This document shows positions 1-9,295 of a stretch of 64,000 nucleotides of DNA, piece after piece. The notes beneath the pieces are model-generated. The model was not told the origin of the DNA and searched no databases. It worked only from the letters and a program-made list of their open reading frames with translations. A program made the position numbers and the translations under genes. Each line of letters starts with the position of its first letter. Position 1 is the stretch's first letter. Source of the stretch: Photobacterium sp. DA100 (GTDB lineage Bacteria; Pseudomonadota; Gammaproteobacteria; Enterobacterales; Vibrionaceae). The stretch is taken from assembly GCF_029223585.1 (NCBI RefSeq), contig NZ_CP119423.1, forward strand, positions 3,410,001 to 3,474,000, written 5' to 3'.

Positions 1-535
1 AACCCACTGGCTCGATTTTATCGCCAGCATTCCGATCATTGAGCAAATCCGTTTCGCCCGGCTGCTGCAAATCTTCAGGGTGATCCGCCTGATCCGCTCC
101 AGCCATCAGATATTGAGCCAAATCCGCAGCAACCGCCGTGAGGCGACCGTCGCCAGTATTTTCCTGCTGTTAACCGTGCTGGTTTCTGTTGGCTCTGCCC
201 TGATGCTGATCCTCGAAGGCAATGTCCCCGAGTCCAACATCAAAGATGCCAGCGATGCCCTGTGGTGGGTTTTCGTCACGATTTCAACCGTCGGCTATGG
301 TGACCATTATCCGGTCACGCTGCTGGGCAAGGTACTGGCAGCGGTCATTATTATCTGTGGCGTCGGCTTGTTTGGTATGGTGGCCGGTCTGGTCAGTGCG
401 ATCATTTCCGATCCCGAGCACACCAAAGAGCTGGACGATGTCCGCCATGAACAGGAATGGCAAGCGATGCTGGCCAACCAGCAGCGCTTGATCGAGCGCC
501 TTGAGGCCATCGAAAAGAAGCTGGAGCAGAAGTAA
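1..535 (+). CDS. Voltage-gated potassium channel, C-terminal part (5' truncated)
   Basis: The reading frame is open from base 2, so the gene begins outside the window; about 177 residues are visible. The first residues contain an S4-like voltage-sensor helix with arginines at roughly every third position (bases 50-115). A first pore helix, the K+ selectivity filter TVGYGD (about fragment residues 96-101) and a last membrane helix follow. The tail after the membrane part is charged and helical (LANQQRLIERLEAIEKKLEQ) and probably a short coiled coil for tetramer assembly. The role is K+ conductance in the inner membrane, known from the ion_trans/Kv family. A GTG at base 80 could be mistaken for the start, but the upstream frame encodes the S4 helix. 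It is convergent with ygiF and followed by a strong terminator. Confidence 0.85.
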   Translation, partial: THWLDFIASIPIIEQIRFARLLQIFRVIRLIRSSHQILSQIRSNRREATVASIFLLLTVLVSVGSALMLILEGNVPESNIKDASDALWWVFVTISTVGYGDHYPVTLLGKVLAAVIIICGVGLFGMVAGLVSAIISDPEHTKELDDVRHEQEWQAMLANQQRLIERLEAIEKKLEQK

Positions 536-540
536 CGGCT

Positions 541-572
541 AAAAAAACACCCGGCGTATCGCCGGGTATTTT
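541..572 (+). terminator. Rho-independent terminator after the K+ channel gene
   Basis: An 8-bp GC-rich stem, ACCCGGCG / CGCCGGGT (549-556 and 560-567) with a TAT loop, is flanked by an A-run before and a T-rich stretch after. It lies between two convergent genes and may work in both directions. Confidence 0.85.
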
Positions 573-584
573 TGGGGATGGGGC

Positions 585-2102
585 TTACGGCCAGTACGGG
601 ATTAATTCAATCCCCATTTGCCGGGTCTGATCCATGGCATGGATCAGGGACTCTTCCTTGCGCTGCAGCCATTTCTCTATCTGGCTTCGGTCCTCCTCAT
701 CCTCCTGTTGATCCAGCAGCTGACGGATAGGTTCGAGATGGCGCAGGTCCTCAATCCCCTGCAACAAATCAAGCCAAGGCATCCGGAAGGCCAGCCGTTT
801 CTCTTCTTCATACAGAGAAGCAAAACTCAGACCGCTCATCAGATTGCGGATCAAACGCGGCTGCTGATCCAGGTAGTCGACCCGATTGAGCTGGCGCTCG
901 GCCGGAAAGACATCCAGCAGCTCCTGCCAGGATCGTGCCAGCATATTATCGGCAAATCCTTTAACCGGCTCGGCCAGGCGCGCCCGTGACTTATCATCGA
1001 GGAATGGCTGCCACCCCCGGCTTAACAGCCAGCGACTCAAATCAAGCAGCAAGCCACAATAGCGGGCTGAGCTGATCAGCAGCAGCATTTCGTTGTCATC
1101 AGGCAGATCGGCCTCAATGGCTTCAAGCTGCTTGACCAGCTGCTTGCGTGCATTGAGCTTTTTCAGGGCGTGGCCCTTTTCTGCCAACAAGTAATCTAAA
1201 CCCGCAGCATCGCCCAACCAGTCCAATTCGCCTTCCAGCCACTGTAGCTCCTGGCGCAGCAGGGCACTGGCCCGGCGCGGGATCATACCGCCGAACGTCA
1301 CCAGAGTCTGGCGGATCAAGCCCAGCGCCTGCTGGATTTGCCCCAATGCCGCCGGCTCTTGCCGCTCAGCAAAAATTTGCTCGTGGTAATGCCAGTGCTC
1401 CAGGGCATGCTCGAGAGTTTTGACGAACACGGTTTCTACCGACTCATGGCCGTCGAGCTCAACCGGTGCCAGCATCGTTACCTGATCGCCCTGATAGCCC
1501 GCAGCCAGGCGGTAGCCCCGAGCGGCCTTGCTTAGGTTGCCCAAGCGCATACCGCCATCGGCACACAATTCACGCGCCAGGGTAAACAAGGCTTCGGTCT
1601 GACCGGATTTCAGTTCGAGCTCCACCTCACAGATCGGTGACGTTTCACCATTGGCGCTGACTTCGCCCTGATCAAACGCCAGCTCGACCTGACTGCCGTC
1701 AGGCATGGCGACCAACCATTGCTGTCGGACAAAATCCGTAGAGAATAGCGGCATCAGTTGCTGCTGGGTGCGCTCGACATCAAAGCCTTCCGGCCAGGCA
1801 TCAGCTGGATGCAGGAAAAGATCGGGATCAGTGCTTTTGGTTTCGGCATTGTACTCCGGACGCTGGTGCAATCCGGCAACCACACGGCCTGCGGTTTTCA
1901 ATGTTTGGACAAATACATCATCAAAACGACGGACCCTAAGGCCGATATCGTACTGGCGAAGAATTTGGTCTGGGGTGTCGAAGTAGACGTTGCCTAACTC
2001 ACGACGACTTTGCTGCAGAACTTTCGCTTCAGCGATTTTTTTCAGTAACTGGCTCGAAAATTCTGGTGAGACGAAAAACTTCAGTTCTATCTCAGTTTCC
2101 AT
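585..2102 (-). CDS. ygiF: Inorganic triphosphatase YgiF (CYTH-CHAD)
   Basis: A 505-residue protein from the ATG at 2102. The frame continues upstream, but the CYTH hallmark ExExK (EIELK, residues 4-8) must lie at the N-terminus, so this ATG is preferred. The N-terminal ~200 residues form a CYTH triphosphate-tunnel domain (further motif LRVRRFDD). The C-terminal ~280 residues form a CHAD helical domain rich in His, Arg and Lys, thought to bind polyphosphate. Known members hydrolyse inorganic tripolyphosphate with a divalent metal. E. coli YgiF is 433 residues, so this copy is longer in the CHAD part. The ygiF-ygiM-cca-uppP neighbourhood matches E. coli, although glnE, next to ygiF in E. coli, is not here. 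It is divergent from the phosphate transport genes. Confidence 0.9.
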   Translation of the reverse strand: METEIELKFFVSPEFSSQLLKKIAEAKVLQQSRRELGNVYFDTPDQILRQYDIGLRVRRFDDVFVQTLKTAGRVVAGLHQRPEYNAETKSTDPDLFLHPADAWPEGFDVERTQQQLMPLFSTDFVRQQWLVAMPDGSQVELAFDQGEVSANGETSPICEVELELKSGQTEALFTLARELCADGGMRLGNLSKAARGYRLAAGYQGDQVTMLAPVELDGHESVETVFVKTLEHALEHWHYHEQIFAERQEPAALGQIQQALGLIRQTLVTFGGMIPRRASALLRQELQWLEGELDWLGDAAGLDYLLAEKGHALKKLNARKQLVKQLEAIEADLPDDNEMLLLISSARYCGLLLDLSRWLLSRGWQPFLDDKSRARLAEPVKGFADNMLARSWQELLDVFPAERQLNRVDYLDQQPRLIRNLMSGLSFASLYEEEKRLAFRMPWLDLLQGIEDLRHLEPIRQLLDQQEDEEDRSQIEKWLQRKEESLIHAMDQTRQMGIELIPYWP

Positions 2103-2200
2103 AGTTCTACCTATAAACAGTGGCAAACCAAGGATATTGGCAATTGCACTCCGGGGCAAGCACGAAATATAAACAAAACCTTGATCGAAATTAGTTCCCC

Positions 2201-2206
2201 TATACT
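2201..2206 (+). promoter_or_regulatory. Possible -10 box for the DUF47-pit operon
   Basis: TATACT lies about 80 bases before the chosen DUF47 start. No -35 box sits at the ideal distance (TTGATC is only 14 bases upstream), so this is a weak call. Confidence 0.3.
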
Positions 2207-2286
2207 TACTTATGCGTTACCATGCGCGCCTTAATGACCATCGCACAAGAATTAGCCATTTAAGGCACTTTCTAGGTTATTCGGCT

Positions 2287-2967
2287 ATGCCAGTAAATAC
2301 TATTATGGGGCTATTTGCTAAGTCCCCAATCAAACCCTTGCAACGTCACGTTACCCGTGTAAATGAATGTTGCGAACTACTTGTCCCTTTCTTCGAAGCC
2401 TGTAAGGCGGGTGATTGGGAGCAGGCGGCTGTCCTGCGCGAGCAGATCTCCCAGCTTGAAAAAGATGCGGATGTGCTCAAGCGTGAGATCCGTCTGAAGC
2501 TACCTCGTGGCCTTTTCATGCCAGTCGATCGTACTGACATGCTAAGCCTGCTGACCCAGCAAGATAAGCTTGCCAACCTGTCGAAAGACATTGCAGGCCG
2601 CGTCTTGGGTCGCCAGCTCCAAATCCCTTCCGAAATGTATCCTGACTTTATTGCCTACGTTCAACGTTGTCTTGACGCCGCCAATCAGGCGAACCGTGTG
2701 ATCAACGAACTGGACGAGCTACTTGAAACAGGCTTTAAAGGCAGAGAAGTGACGCTCGTGGCAGAGATGATCAACCAGCTTGATGTTATCGAAGACGATA
2801 CAGACAGCATGCAGATCAAACTTCGTCAACAGCTCATGTCCATCGAAGACCAACACAGTCCGGTGGATATCATGTTCCTTTACAAGATTCTCGAGTGGGT
2901 TGGCGCTATTGCTGATCAGGCACAGCGTGTCGGCTCGCGTCTTGAAATCATGCTATCGCGTTCATAA
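2287..2967 (+). CDS. DUF47/TIGR00153 PhoU-like protein, Pit accessory
   Basis: A 226-residue, almost all-helical soluble protein of the DUF47 (TIGR00153) family, related to PhoU. The frame opens at 2212, but family members begin close to the motif MGLFAKSP, so the ATG at 2287 (MPVNTIMGLFAKSP) is chosen. The gene ends 32 bases before pit and is almost certainly co-transcribed with it; DUF47-Pit pairs are common in bacteria. Its probable role is to modulate or gate the low-affinity phosphate transporter. That role is inferred from PhoU similarity and gene pairing; no catalytic motif is visible. Confidence 0.85.
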   Translation: MPVNTIMGLFAKSPIKPLQRHVTRVNECCELLVPFFEACKAGDWEQAAVLREQISQLEKDADVLKREIRLKLPRGLFMPVDRTDMLSLLTQQDKLANLSKDIAGRVLGRQLQIPSEMYPDFIAYVQRCLDAANQANRVINELDELLETGFKGREVTLVAEMINQLDVIEDDTDSMQIKLRQQLMSIEDQHSPVDIMFLYKILEWVGAIADQAQRVGSRLEIMLSRS

Positions 2968-2999
2968 GCGAAAGACTGTAACAAAAACAAGGTTTTACA

Positions 3000-4268
3000 A
3001 TGGAAATCCTGGCTAACTACGGCACCATAATTATTTTGGTGGCGGCTTTCTTTGGTTTTTTGATGGCTATTGGTATTGGTGCAAACGATGTTGCCAACGC
3101 CATGGGCACCTCGGTTGGTTCAAAAGCACTGACCGTTAAACAAGCAATCATCATTGCGATGATTTTCGAGTTTGCAGGTGCTTACCTAGCCGGTGGTGAA
3201 GTAACCGACACTATCCGTAAAGGAGTGATCGAGACATCCCACTATGCTGCCAACCCGGAAATTTTGGTGTACGGCATGATGTCAGCCCTGCTGGCTGCGG
3301 GTACCTGGCTACTGGTTGCGTCCTACATGGGCTGGCCGGTATCAACAACCCACTCCATCATTGGTGCCATCATCGGTTTTGCCTGTGTTTCAGTCGGTAC
3401 TGAAGCCGTTGACTGGAGCTCGGTACAAGGTATCGTCGGCAGTTGGATCATCACGCCGTTTATTTCAGGTTTGTTCGCTTACGGTATTTTCGTCAGCGCC
3501 CAACGCCTGATTTTCGATACGGATAACCCACTGGTCAACGCAAAGCGTTTTGTCCCTGTCTACATGTTCATTACCACGATAGTCATCGCACTAGTGACTA
3601 TCAAAAAGGGCTTGAAGCACGTAGGCCTTCACCTGTCCAGCGGCGAGGCGTGGATTGCTTCCGTTGTCGTGTCACTGATTGTAATGGTGTTTGGTTACAT
3701 TTATATTAACCGCAAGTATACAGATGACGGCTCTTCTGTTGATAGCAACGGTTATGCCGGTGTAGAGCGTATTTTCAGCCTACTCATGGTGGTTACAGCT
3801 TGTGCGATGGCTTTTGCCCACGGCTCAAACGACGTAGCCAATGCTATCGGTCCTCTATCTGCCGTTGTCTCTACTGTTGAGCATATGGGTGAGATCACGT
3901 CGAAAAGCGCAATTGCTTGGTGGATCCTGCCTTTGGGTGGCTTTGGTATCGTTGTGGGTCTGGCAACACTTGGCCACAAGGTAATGGCAACCGTTGGTAC
4001 CGGTATTACCGAACTAACACCTAGCCGTGGCTTTGCCGCTCAGCTGGCAACGGCCTCTACCGTAGTATTGGCTTCTGGTACTGGTCTACCTATCTCAACC
4101 ACCCAAACACTGGTTGGTGCAGTATTGGGCGTAGGTTTTGCCCGCGGTATCGCCGCACTGAACCTTGGCGTGGTACGTAACATTGTTGCCTCTTGGGTGG
4201 TAACCCTACCTGCAGGTGCCCTGCTGGCAGTCATTTTCTTCTACGTAATGCAAGCGGTGTTTGGTTAA
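3000..4268 (+). CDS. pit: Inorganic phosphate transporter, PiT family
   Basis: A 422-residue inner-membrane protein with about ten hydrophobic segments. It carries the duplicated PiT signature: GANDVANAMGTSVGS near residues 27-41 and GSNDVANAIGPLSAVV in the second half. These inverted repeats, with their paired Asn-Asp residues, bind phosphate in PiT carriers. The family moves metal-phosphate or phosphate with H+ or Na+. E. coli PitA is longer (499 residues); the shorter form with an upstream DUF47 gene is usual in vibrios. Conserved PVSTTHSIIGA and PISTTQTLVGAVLG motifs also occur in each half. A strong terminator follows. Confidence 0.93.
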   Translation: MEILANYGTIIILVAAFFGFLMAIGIGANDVANAMGTSVGSKALTVKQAIIIAMIFEFAGAYLAGGEVTDTIRKGVIETSHYAANPEILVYGMMSALLAAGTWLLVASYMGWPVSTTHSIIGAIIGFACVSVGTEAVDWSSVQGIVGSWIITPFISGLFAYGIFVSAQRLIFDTDNPLVNAKRFVPVYMFITTIVIALVTIKKGLKHVGLHLSSGEAWIASVVVSLIVMVFGYIYINRKYTDDGSSVDSNGYAGVERIFSLLMVVTACAMAFAHGSNDVANAIGPLSAVVSTVEHMGEITSKSAIAWWILPLGGFGIVVGLATLGHKVMATVGTGITELTPSRGFAAQLATASTVVLASGTGLPISTTQTLVGAVLGVGFARGIAALNLGVVRNIVASWVVTLPAGALLAVIFFYVMQAVFG

Positions 4269-4292
4269 ACACCGTCAAAGCGGGCTCAAGAT

Positions 4293-4325
4293 CAAAAGAG
4301 GGAGGCGATGCCTCCCTCTTTTCTT
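4293..4325 (+). terminator. Rho-independent terminator after pit
   Basis: A 13-bp stem AAAAGAGGGAGGC / GCCTCCCTCTTTT with loop GAT (4294-4322), ending in a T-rich tract. Confidence 0.9.
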
Positions 4326-4397
4326 GCACCCGGCCCACAAAATTCTTAGACTTTGCCTCTTAGAGAAAAAACAGGCTCTCCCCCAAGGAATCAAATT

Positions 4398-5012
4398 GTG
4401 AAGCAGCTAATCAGCTTACTATTACTCGCTTGTGCCATGGTGACCATGCCTGCACAGGCTCAAACTCGGTATATCTCCGACAACCTATTCACCTACATGC
4501 ACAACGGTCCAAGCACACAGTTCCGTATCATGGGCAGTGTGAATGCCGGCACCAAAGTCGAGCTACTGGAAACTAACCGTGATACCGGTTTTAGCAAAAT
4601 TCGCGATAACCGCGGCCGCACCGGCTGGGTCAACTCTGATTTTGTTTCAACACAAGTGGGTTTGAAGGTACGTTTTCCGGCCCTAGAAAAAGAGCTGACC
4701 GAAGTAAAGGCCCAGCTTGAAGAAGCGCTGGAATCAAGCGATGAGAAAACCGCTAGCCTGCAAACGTCACTCAAGCTTCGCAACGACCAGATTTCTGATC
4801 TGGAAACACAAAACAGCCAACTGAACGAGCAACTAATGACGTCACAAGCGGAAATCCGCGAGCTACGTGCCCGCCTGGATACCCAAAAAGACGACTTGTT
4901 GATGCGCTGGTTCACCTACGGCGGTATGGTTGCCGGCGGCGGTTTGCTGTTTGGCCTGATCCTGCCGCACCTTATCCCGCGCCGTCGCAAGCGCAACAAC
5001 GGCTGGGCATAA
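4398..5012 (+). CDS. ygiM: SH3-domain membrane protein YgiM (TIGR04211)
   Basis: A 204-residue protein from a GTG start, preceded by AAGGA eight bases upstream. The start gives a clear signal peptide (residues 1-21, cut after AQA). A bacterial SH3 domain follows (about 25-90, with GRTGWV), then a long coiled coil of Glu/Gln-rich heptads (about 95-170), a Gly-rich membrane helix (about 175-195) and a basic tail RRRKRNNGWA. E. coli YgiM (206 residues) has the same architecture and position near ygiF and cca. SH3b domains usually bind cell-wall peptides, so an envelope-anchored wall-binding role is inferred; the precise function is unknown. The longer frame starting at 4353 has no signal peptide at its start. 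Confidence 0.88.
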   Translation: MKQLISLLLLACAMVTMPAQAQTRYISDNLFTYMHNGPSTQFRIMGSVNAGTKVELLETNRDTGFSKIRDNRGRTGWVNSDFVSTQVGLKVRFPALEKELTEVKAQLEEALESSDEKTASLQTSLKLRNDQISDLETQNSQLNEQLMTSQAEIRELRARLDTQKDDLLMRWFTYGGMVAGGGLLFGLILPHLIPRRRKRNNGWA

Positions 5013-5036
5013 CCCCCGGTAGTCTCTAGCAGGGTC

Positions 5037-5067
5037 AAAAAAAGGCAGCTTGGCTGCCTTTTTTATT
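5037..5067 (+). terminator. Rho-independent terminator after ygiM
   Basis: Stem AAAAGGCAGC / GCTGCCTTTT with loop TTG, followed by T-rich sequence. It lies between convergent ygiM and gspB and could also serve the opposite strand. Confidence 0.85.
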
Positions 5068-5087
5068 TCCGGTCCAATCGCGGCGGA

Positions 5088-6044
5088 CTACCACTCCGAC
5101 AGCGCCGGCATGGAGACCAGATAAGACTCAAAATCGAAGACCACCGCTCGCGGCTCGATCCGTCGCAGCACCACCCCCGGAGCAATCTCATCTCCTTCAT
5201 AGGCCTCACTGCCATTAACCTTCACCCACCGGCTATCCGCCGACGAAGAGTAAATATGGGTCTGGAAGTTCAGGCTCGGTATCCTGTTTTGGACCGAGGC
5301 CGGCAAGTCGCCAATCGAAACGGCACTTAGCGGCGCCTGCGGCTCCGGCATTGACGGCAAACGTTCTTCCTGCAGCAGCTGCGGCAGGGTCTCGCCCTCT
5401 CCTGTTGCAGCTATCGCGGCCCGAAGCTGGTTCGCCAGTTGTGGTGACAGCTCCGAATAGTCAAGCGCTTCCAGATCCCAACTATCATCAACCGAACTCC
5501 CCGACTTACGCGCTGAACTATTAACCGGCAGCTCAACCGATGCAGGCAATGGAGCCGGCTCGCTGTCCCAGCCATTTGGTACACTGCCAGCCCGAACCGG
5601 GACGGATGCCGTTTGGGGGGATCGTGCGCGGTATGGCTGTCCCTGTTGGCTAGGGAGAGGCTCGGCATAAAGCTGCGGGTAATCGAGTTTCTCAATGCCT
5701 TGCGGAAACTTCGGCACCTCAATCTCGGCGGCCGGTTCAAGGACTGGTGCCGGTCCCCCTTCCGCAGCCGGAACGGATACCCGACTCCAGGTCACCTCCG
5801 ACGCAACAGCAACCTGATGTTCGGGTGCCTGTGGCTGAGGCACCTTGTGCGGTTCCGTTTGCTGTTGCTGGAAGAACAAATACCCCAGCATCCCAATGAC
5901 CGGCAGGGCAAAACCGACGCCCGGCAGCAGCCAAGGGGTGGCGGGTTTAGCTGCCGGCCCCGAGCGGAAAGCCCCTACCGATGGCGGAGTTGCCGGGGTG
6001 CGCTGGGCATCCGACTGGGCCAGAGCAGATAATAACTTCGACAT
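5088..6044 (-). CDS. gspB: General secretion pathway protein B (GspB/ExeB)
   Basis: A 318-residue bitopic membrane protein. A short cytoplasmic N-terminus precedes one membrane helix (about residues 38-60, LPGVGFALPVIGMLGYLFF). A long Pro/Ala-rich periplasmic linker leads to a conserved GspB domain (about 248-318, with WVKVNGSEAYEGDEIAPGVV). Its ATG overlaps the gspA stop by one base (TAATG), so the two are translationally coupled. In Aeromonas, ExeA and ExeB form a complex that remodels peptidoglycan to let the type II secretin assemble. The gene is separate from the main secretion operon, as usual in vibrios. The linker varies greatly and the identity rests on the C-terminal domain and the neighbour. 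Confidence 0.85.
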   Translation of the reverse strand: MSKLLSALAQSDAQRTPATPPSVGAFRSGPAAKPATPWLLPGVGFALPVIGMLGYLFFQQQQTEPHKVPQPQAPEHQVAVASEVTWSRVSVPAAEGGPAPVLEPAAEIEVPKFPQGIEKLDYPQLYAEPLPSQQGQPYRARSPQTASVPVRAGSVPNGWDSEPAPLPASVELPVNSSARKSGSSVDDSWDLEALDYSELSPQLANQLRAAIAATGEGETLPQLLQEERLPSMPEPQAPLSAVSIGDLPASVQNRIPSLNFQTHIYSSSADSRWVKVNGSEAYEGDEIAPGVVLRRIEPRAVVFDFESYLVSMPALSEW

Positions 6045-7765
6045 TAACTTTTCTCCGGTTGCAGGGTCGGGCCCGGTAAATTCAGGGCTGAATCAATCAC
6101 CATCAGGGTGCGTGGCCCGGCGATCCCATCCACCGATAAATCCTGTGCGCGCTGGAAACGACGCAGTTTGTTGAGCAGAGCCTGCTCGAAAGTATCCTGG
6201 TTCTCAGGCATGACCCCAAGCAACTGACTTAGCTGGCGGTCGAGCCACTGTACCCTTGGCCCCTGCTGGCCATAACGGATAGCACTGTTATCGCCCAGAG
6301 GCGGCCGCCATAGCAAGGTATACTCCCCGCTCCAGCGCTGGGATAACCATTTCGGGCTCACGGCAAAACGCTGGCCGGCCAATAACAGTTCAACCCGCTC
6401 CTGGCCAATCGCATACAAGGTGGCAAAATATGCCTCCCCTCCCGGCTCAGAGAGAGCGACAATCGCCGGGCGGTTGATCAGTGCCAGTTGCTCTAGTGTG
6501 CCACTGCCGCTAAAGCAACTCAGCTGGACCCGTCGACCGGACTCACAATTGGCCTGGTTGAGCTGGGTGCTATATCCCCACAGGCTATATAACGTTTGCA
6601 TCGCCAGTCGCTCGGAGCCCGCCTGCTTAACAACCTGTTGCCACTGCTCTTGAGGAGAGAGCTGTTGCGGGGGAGCCTGCACTGTCGGCGCAGCTTGAGT
6701 AACCGTTGGAGACGCAGAAACAGCCTGGCGGGCAGCGGTTGGCTCCTCAGCCCTTGCGACAGGCGCCGAATTATGGGCCGGAACTTGCTTAGCAATGGCA
6801 GGCTCAGAAGGTAAGGAAGGAAGGCCAAACGACGCCCCTATCCCTGACCAGTACCCCAGACCAGCAGCCGTAAGCACCCCAGCCGCCAGCGCCGCGACCA
6901 ACGGCTTACGCGAAGCGGGAGAGGCCTCGGAGGCACCAGGCGCAGTGTAATGCGGCAGCTGCCAGCTCAAGACATCATTACAAGCACGCTCGACCAATTC
7001 CTTGTTCAGCTGGTGGGTTGATTGTTGGTGGGCCAATTGCATCGACTTATCACACACCAAATTGATAAGCCGGGGGATCCCACCGGTTGCCCTGGCAATC
7101 TGCTTGGTCTGGGCCGGAGGAAAAACCTCATGCAGGCAGTCTACCGCCTGCAACCGGTAATGGATGTACTCCCGCACCTCGTCTTCCGTCAGCGGCAGCA
7201 AGTGATAACGGGAGGTGATGCGCTGAGCAAGCTGGCGCAACCGATCTTGCTGCAGCAGCTGCTGCAGCTCAGGCTGGCCAACCAGCACCACCTTGAGCAA
7301 CTTAATGCTGTCGGTTTCGAGGTTGGTCAGCAGACGCAGCTGCTCAAGCACCTCCGGCAACAGGTGCTGGGCTTCGTCAATCAGCAACAGCGTCTGGCGG
7401 CCTTCCCGGTGGTTAGCCAGCAGGTGCTGGTAGATCCCATCGGTCAGAATTTTGATCGTGGCCCCTTCGCTATAGTCAATGCCGAGCTCATCGCACAGGC
7501 TGGCAAGCAGCTCCAGGGTGGACAGCGACGGGTTCATAATCAGCGCGACCTGGGTTTCCTGAGGCAGGCGTGACACCAACGCCCGCAGCACCGTCGTTTT
7601 TCCGGTACCAACCTCTCCGGTCAATAACCCGAAGCCGCCCCCTCCATTGAGGCTAGACAACATATGGGTCAGCGCCTCGCGGTGACGCTCACTCAGATAA
7701 AGAAAGCGTGCGCTAGGCACAATGGAAAACGGTGGCTCGGTGATGCCAAAAAAGTCCTTGTACAT
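6044..7765 (-). CDS. gspA: General secretion pathway protein A (GspA/ExeA), AAA ATPase
   Basis: A 573-residue inner-membrane ATPase. The N-terminus has the ExeA opening YKDFFGITEPPFSIVPSAR, then an AAA domain with Walker A GEVGTGKT (residues 50-57), Walker B LLLIDEAQ, and a sensor/lid region to about 270. A membrane helix lies near 290-312, followed by a Pro/Gln-rich periplasmic linker and a C-terminal peptidoglycan-binding fold (about 515-560, FQRAQDLSVDGIAGPRTL). With GspB it is thought to bind and rearrange peptidoglycan so that the type II secretin GspD can be inserted. It is first in a two-gene operon and divergent from cca. Confidence 0.92.
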   Translation of the reverse strand: MYKDFFGITEPPFSIVPSARFLYLSERHREALTHMLSSLNGGGGFGLLTGEVGTGKTTVLRALVSRLPQETQVALIMNPSLSTLELLASLCDELGIDYSEGATIKILTDGIYQHLLANHREGRQTLLLIDEAQHLLPEVLEQLRLLTNLETDSIKLLKVVLVGQPELQQLLQQDRLRQLAQRITSRYHLLPLTEDEVREYIHYRLQAVDCLHEVFPPAQTKQIARATGGIPRLINLVCDKSMQLAHQQSTHQLNKELVERACNDVLSWQLPHYTAPGASEASPASRKPLVAALAAGVLTAAGLGYWSGIGASFGLPSLPSEPAIAKQVPAHNSAPVARAEEPTAARQAVSASPTVTQAAPTVQAPPQQLSPQEQWQQVVKQAGSERLAMQTLYSLWGYSTQLNQANCESGRRVQLSCFSGSGTLEQLALINRPAIVALSEPGGEAYFATLYAIGQERVELLLAGQRFAVSPKWLSQRWSGEYTLLWRPPLGDNSAIRYGQQGPRVQWLDRQLSQLLGVMPENQDTFEQALLNKLRRFQRAQDLSVDGIAGPRTLMVIDSALNLPGPTLQPEKS

Positions 7766-7917
7766 GCCATGTGTTCTCTTTTTGTTGGCCTGGAAGGGGA
7801 AAGCCCTTAAGTTACCTGTCCCTTAACTGAATGTATAGCCCCTCAGCTCAAGCCTGACAAGCCGCTAACCATCAAACCTCGGCCTTGCTCAAGCCATTCG
7901 TGGGACCCGGCAAGGTT

Positions 7918-7926
7918 TGGTATAAT
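7918..7926 (+). promoter_or_regulatory. Extended -10 promoter for cca
   Basis: TGGTATAAT is a perfect -10 hexamer (7921-7926) with an upstream TGn extension, 44 bases before the cca start. No good -35 is seen at 17 bases, which fits an extended -10 promoter. Confidence 0.65.
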
Positions 7927-7970
7927 CGACAGACAACAGCCTGCAGGCCGAGCGACAAAAGGATAAAAAA

Positions 7971-9197
7971 GTGCAAACGTATTTAGTAGGCGGAGCTGTC
8001 CGTGATGCCCTGCTTGGGTTGCCCGTGAAAGATAAAGACTGGGTCGTTGTCGGGGCGACCCCCGAGCAAATGCTCACCCAAGGTTACAGCCAGGTCGGCA
8101 GTGACTTCCCGGTTTTCCTGCACCCGAAAACCAAACAAGAGTATGCGCTTGCCCGTACCGAACGAAAATCAGGCCAGGGCTATACCGGGTTCACCTGCTA
8201 CTCGGCACCGGATGTGACCCTCGAGCAGGATCTGATGCGCCGAGATCTGACAATCAATGCTATCGCCCAAGCCGACGACGGTAGCCTTATTGATCCCTAC
8301 CAAGGCCAACGCGATCTCGAGCTCCGCCAACTGCGCCATGTCTCCCCGGCTTTTGTCGAAGATCCATTGCGTGTCCTGCGCGTGGCTCGCTTTGCCGCCC
8401 GCTTTGCCCATCTTGGTTTTACCGTCGCCCCCGAAACCATGGCGCTGATGCAGGATATGGTGGTTGCCGGTGAACTCTCTGCACTGACACCCGAACGAGT
8501 CTGGATCGAGTGGGAGAAGTCACTGCAGTCGGACAGCCCCGAGATCTTCCTAAAAGTACTGCGCCAGTGCGGCGCCCTTGCGGTGATCATGCCGGAGCTC
8601 AACGCCCTGTTCGGTGTTCCCCAGCCGGAGAAATGGCACCCGGAAATTGACTGTGGCATCCACACCCTGCTGGTAGCCGAGCAGGCGGCGAAGCTCAGTA
8701 CGTCAACAGTGATCCGCTTTGCCGCCCAGGTCCATGATCTCGGTAAGGCCCTGACTCCGAAGGAAGAACTCCCAAGCCACAAGATGCACTGCCGCACCGG
8801 GCTCGATGCCATACGCGATCTGTGCCGGCGCCTGAGAGTACCCAACGAGTACCGTGACATTGCCCTCGTGGTCTGTGCCCAGCACACCAAGATCCACCAT
8901 GCCGCCGCGCTGCGCCCTGCCACCTTCATCAATATCTTCGACCAAATCGATGCCTGGCGAAAACCGGAGCGCGTCGCCCAGCTGGCCACTTGCTGCCGGG
9001 CTGATGTCCGTGGCCGAACCGGGTTCGAAAATGATCCCTACCCGCAGGCCGATATCTTCGAAGGTACCTTTGCCGCCGCCCAGTCTGTCGACGTCAAACC
9101 TATCGTCGAGGCCGGATTCAAAGGTAAGGAAATCAAAGAGCAACTGGCCCTAAGACGTGCAGAAGCCGTCGCCGTCGCCCTCACCCACCTTCGCTAG
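7971..9197 (+). CDS. cca: Multifunctional CCA-adding tRNA nucleotidyltransferase
   Basis: A 408-residue enzyme that adds or repairs the CCA end of tRNA using CTP and ATP. It starts at a GTG with AAAAGGA upstream. The class II nucleotidyltransferase head is at the very start: [10 protein letters not shown] (7-16) and the metal-binding DKD (21-23). A neck/body follows, then a C-terminal HD phosphohydrolase domain ([15 protein letters not shown], with downstream CRTG and HTKIHH), which marks the long gamma-proteobacterial form with added phosphatase activities. E. coli Cca is 412 residues. Only about 25 bases separate its stop from the group II intron that lies between it and uppP. Confidence 0.96.
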   Translation: MQTYLVGGAVRDALLGLPVKDKDWVVVGATPEQMLTQGYSQVGSDFPVFLHPKTKQEYALARTERKSGQGYTGFTCYSAPDVTLEQDLMRRDLTINAIAQADDGSLIDPYQGQRDLELRQLRHVSPAFVEDPLRVLRVARFAARFAHLGFTVAPETMALMQDMVVAGELSALTPERVWIEWEKSLQSDSPEIFLKVLRQCGALAVIMPELNALFGVPQPEKWHPEIDCGIHTLLVAEQAAKLSTSTVIRFAAQVHDLGKALTPKEELPSHKMHCRTGLDAIRDLCRRLRVPNEYRDIALVVCAQHTKIHHAAALRPATFINIFDQIDAWRKPERVAQLATCCRADVRGRTGFENDPYPQADIFEGTFAAAQSVDVKPIVEAGFKGKEIKEQLALRRAEAVAVALTHLR

Positions 9198-9221
9198 CCG
9201 CAGCACCGGCTTCATTGCCCA

Positions 9222-9295
9222 ATCGAGTAGGAGGAGGCCTCACGGCCTCCGTCCTCTCACACCACCGTACAAGCGTGGGTCGCATACGGCGGTTC
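9222..9295 (-). ncRNA. Group II intron domains V and VI
   Basis: Domain V spans 9261-9295: stem ACCGCCGTATGCG / ACGCTTGTACGGTGGT (minus strand), with the CGC triad and the terminal loop near ACCC. It overlaps the last codons of the reverse transcriptase. Domain VI (about 9225-9256) is a GGAGGCC / GGCCTCC hairpin followed by CCTACTCGAT at the 3' end. Together they form the catalytic core and the branch-point region of the ribozyme. Confidence 0.8.

Noticed and set aside
80..535. K+ channel gene starting at GTG 80
   Set aside because: The frame is open to the window edge and encodes an S4-like helix before base 80, so the gene is cut rather than short.
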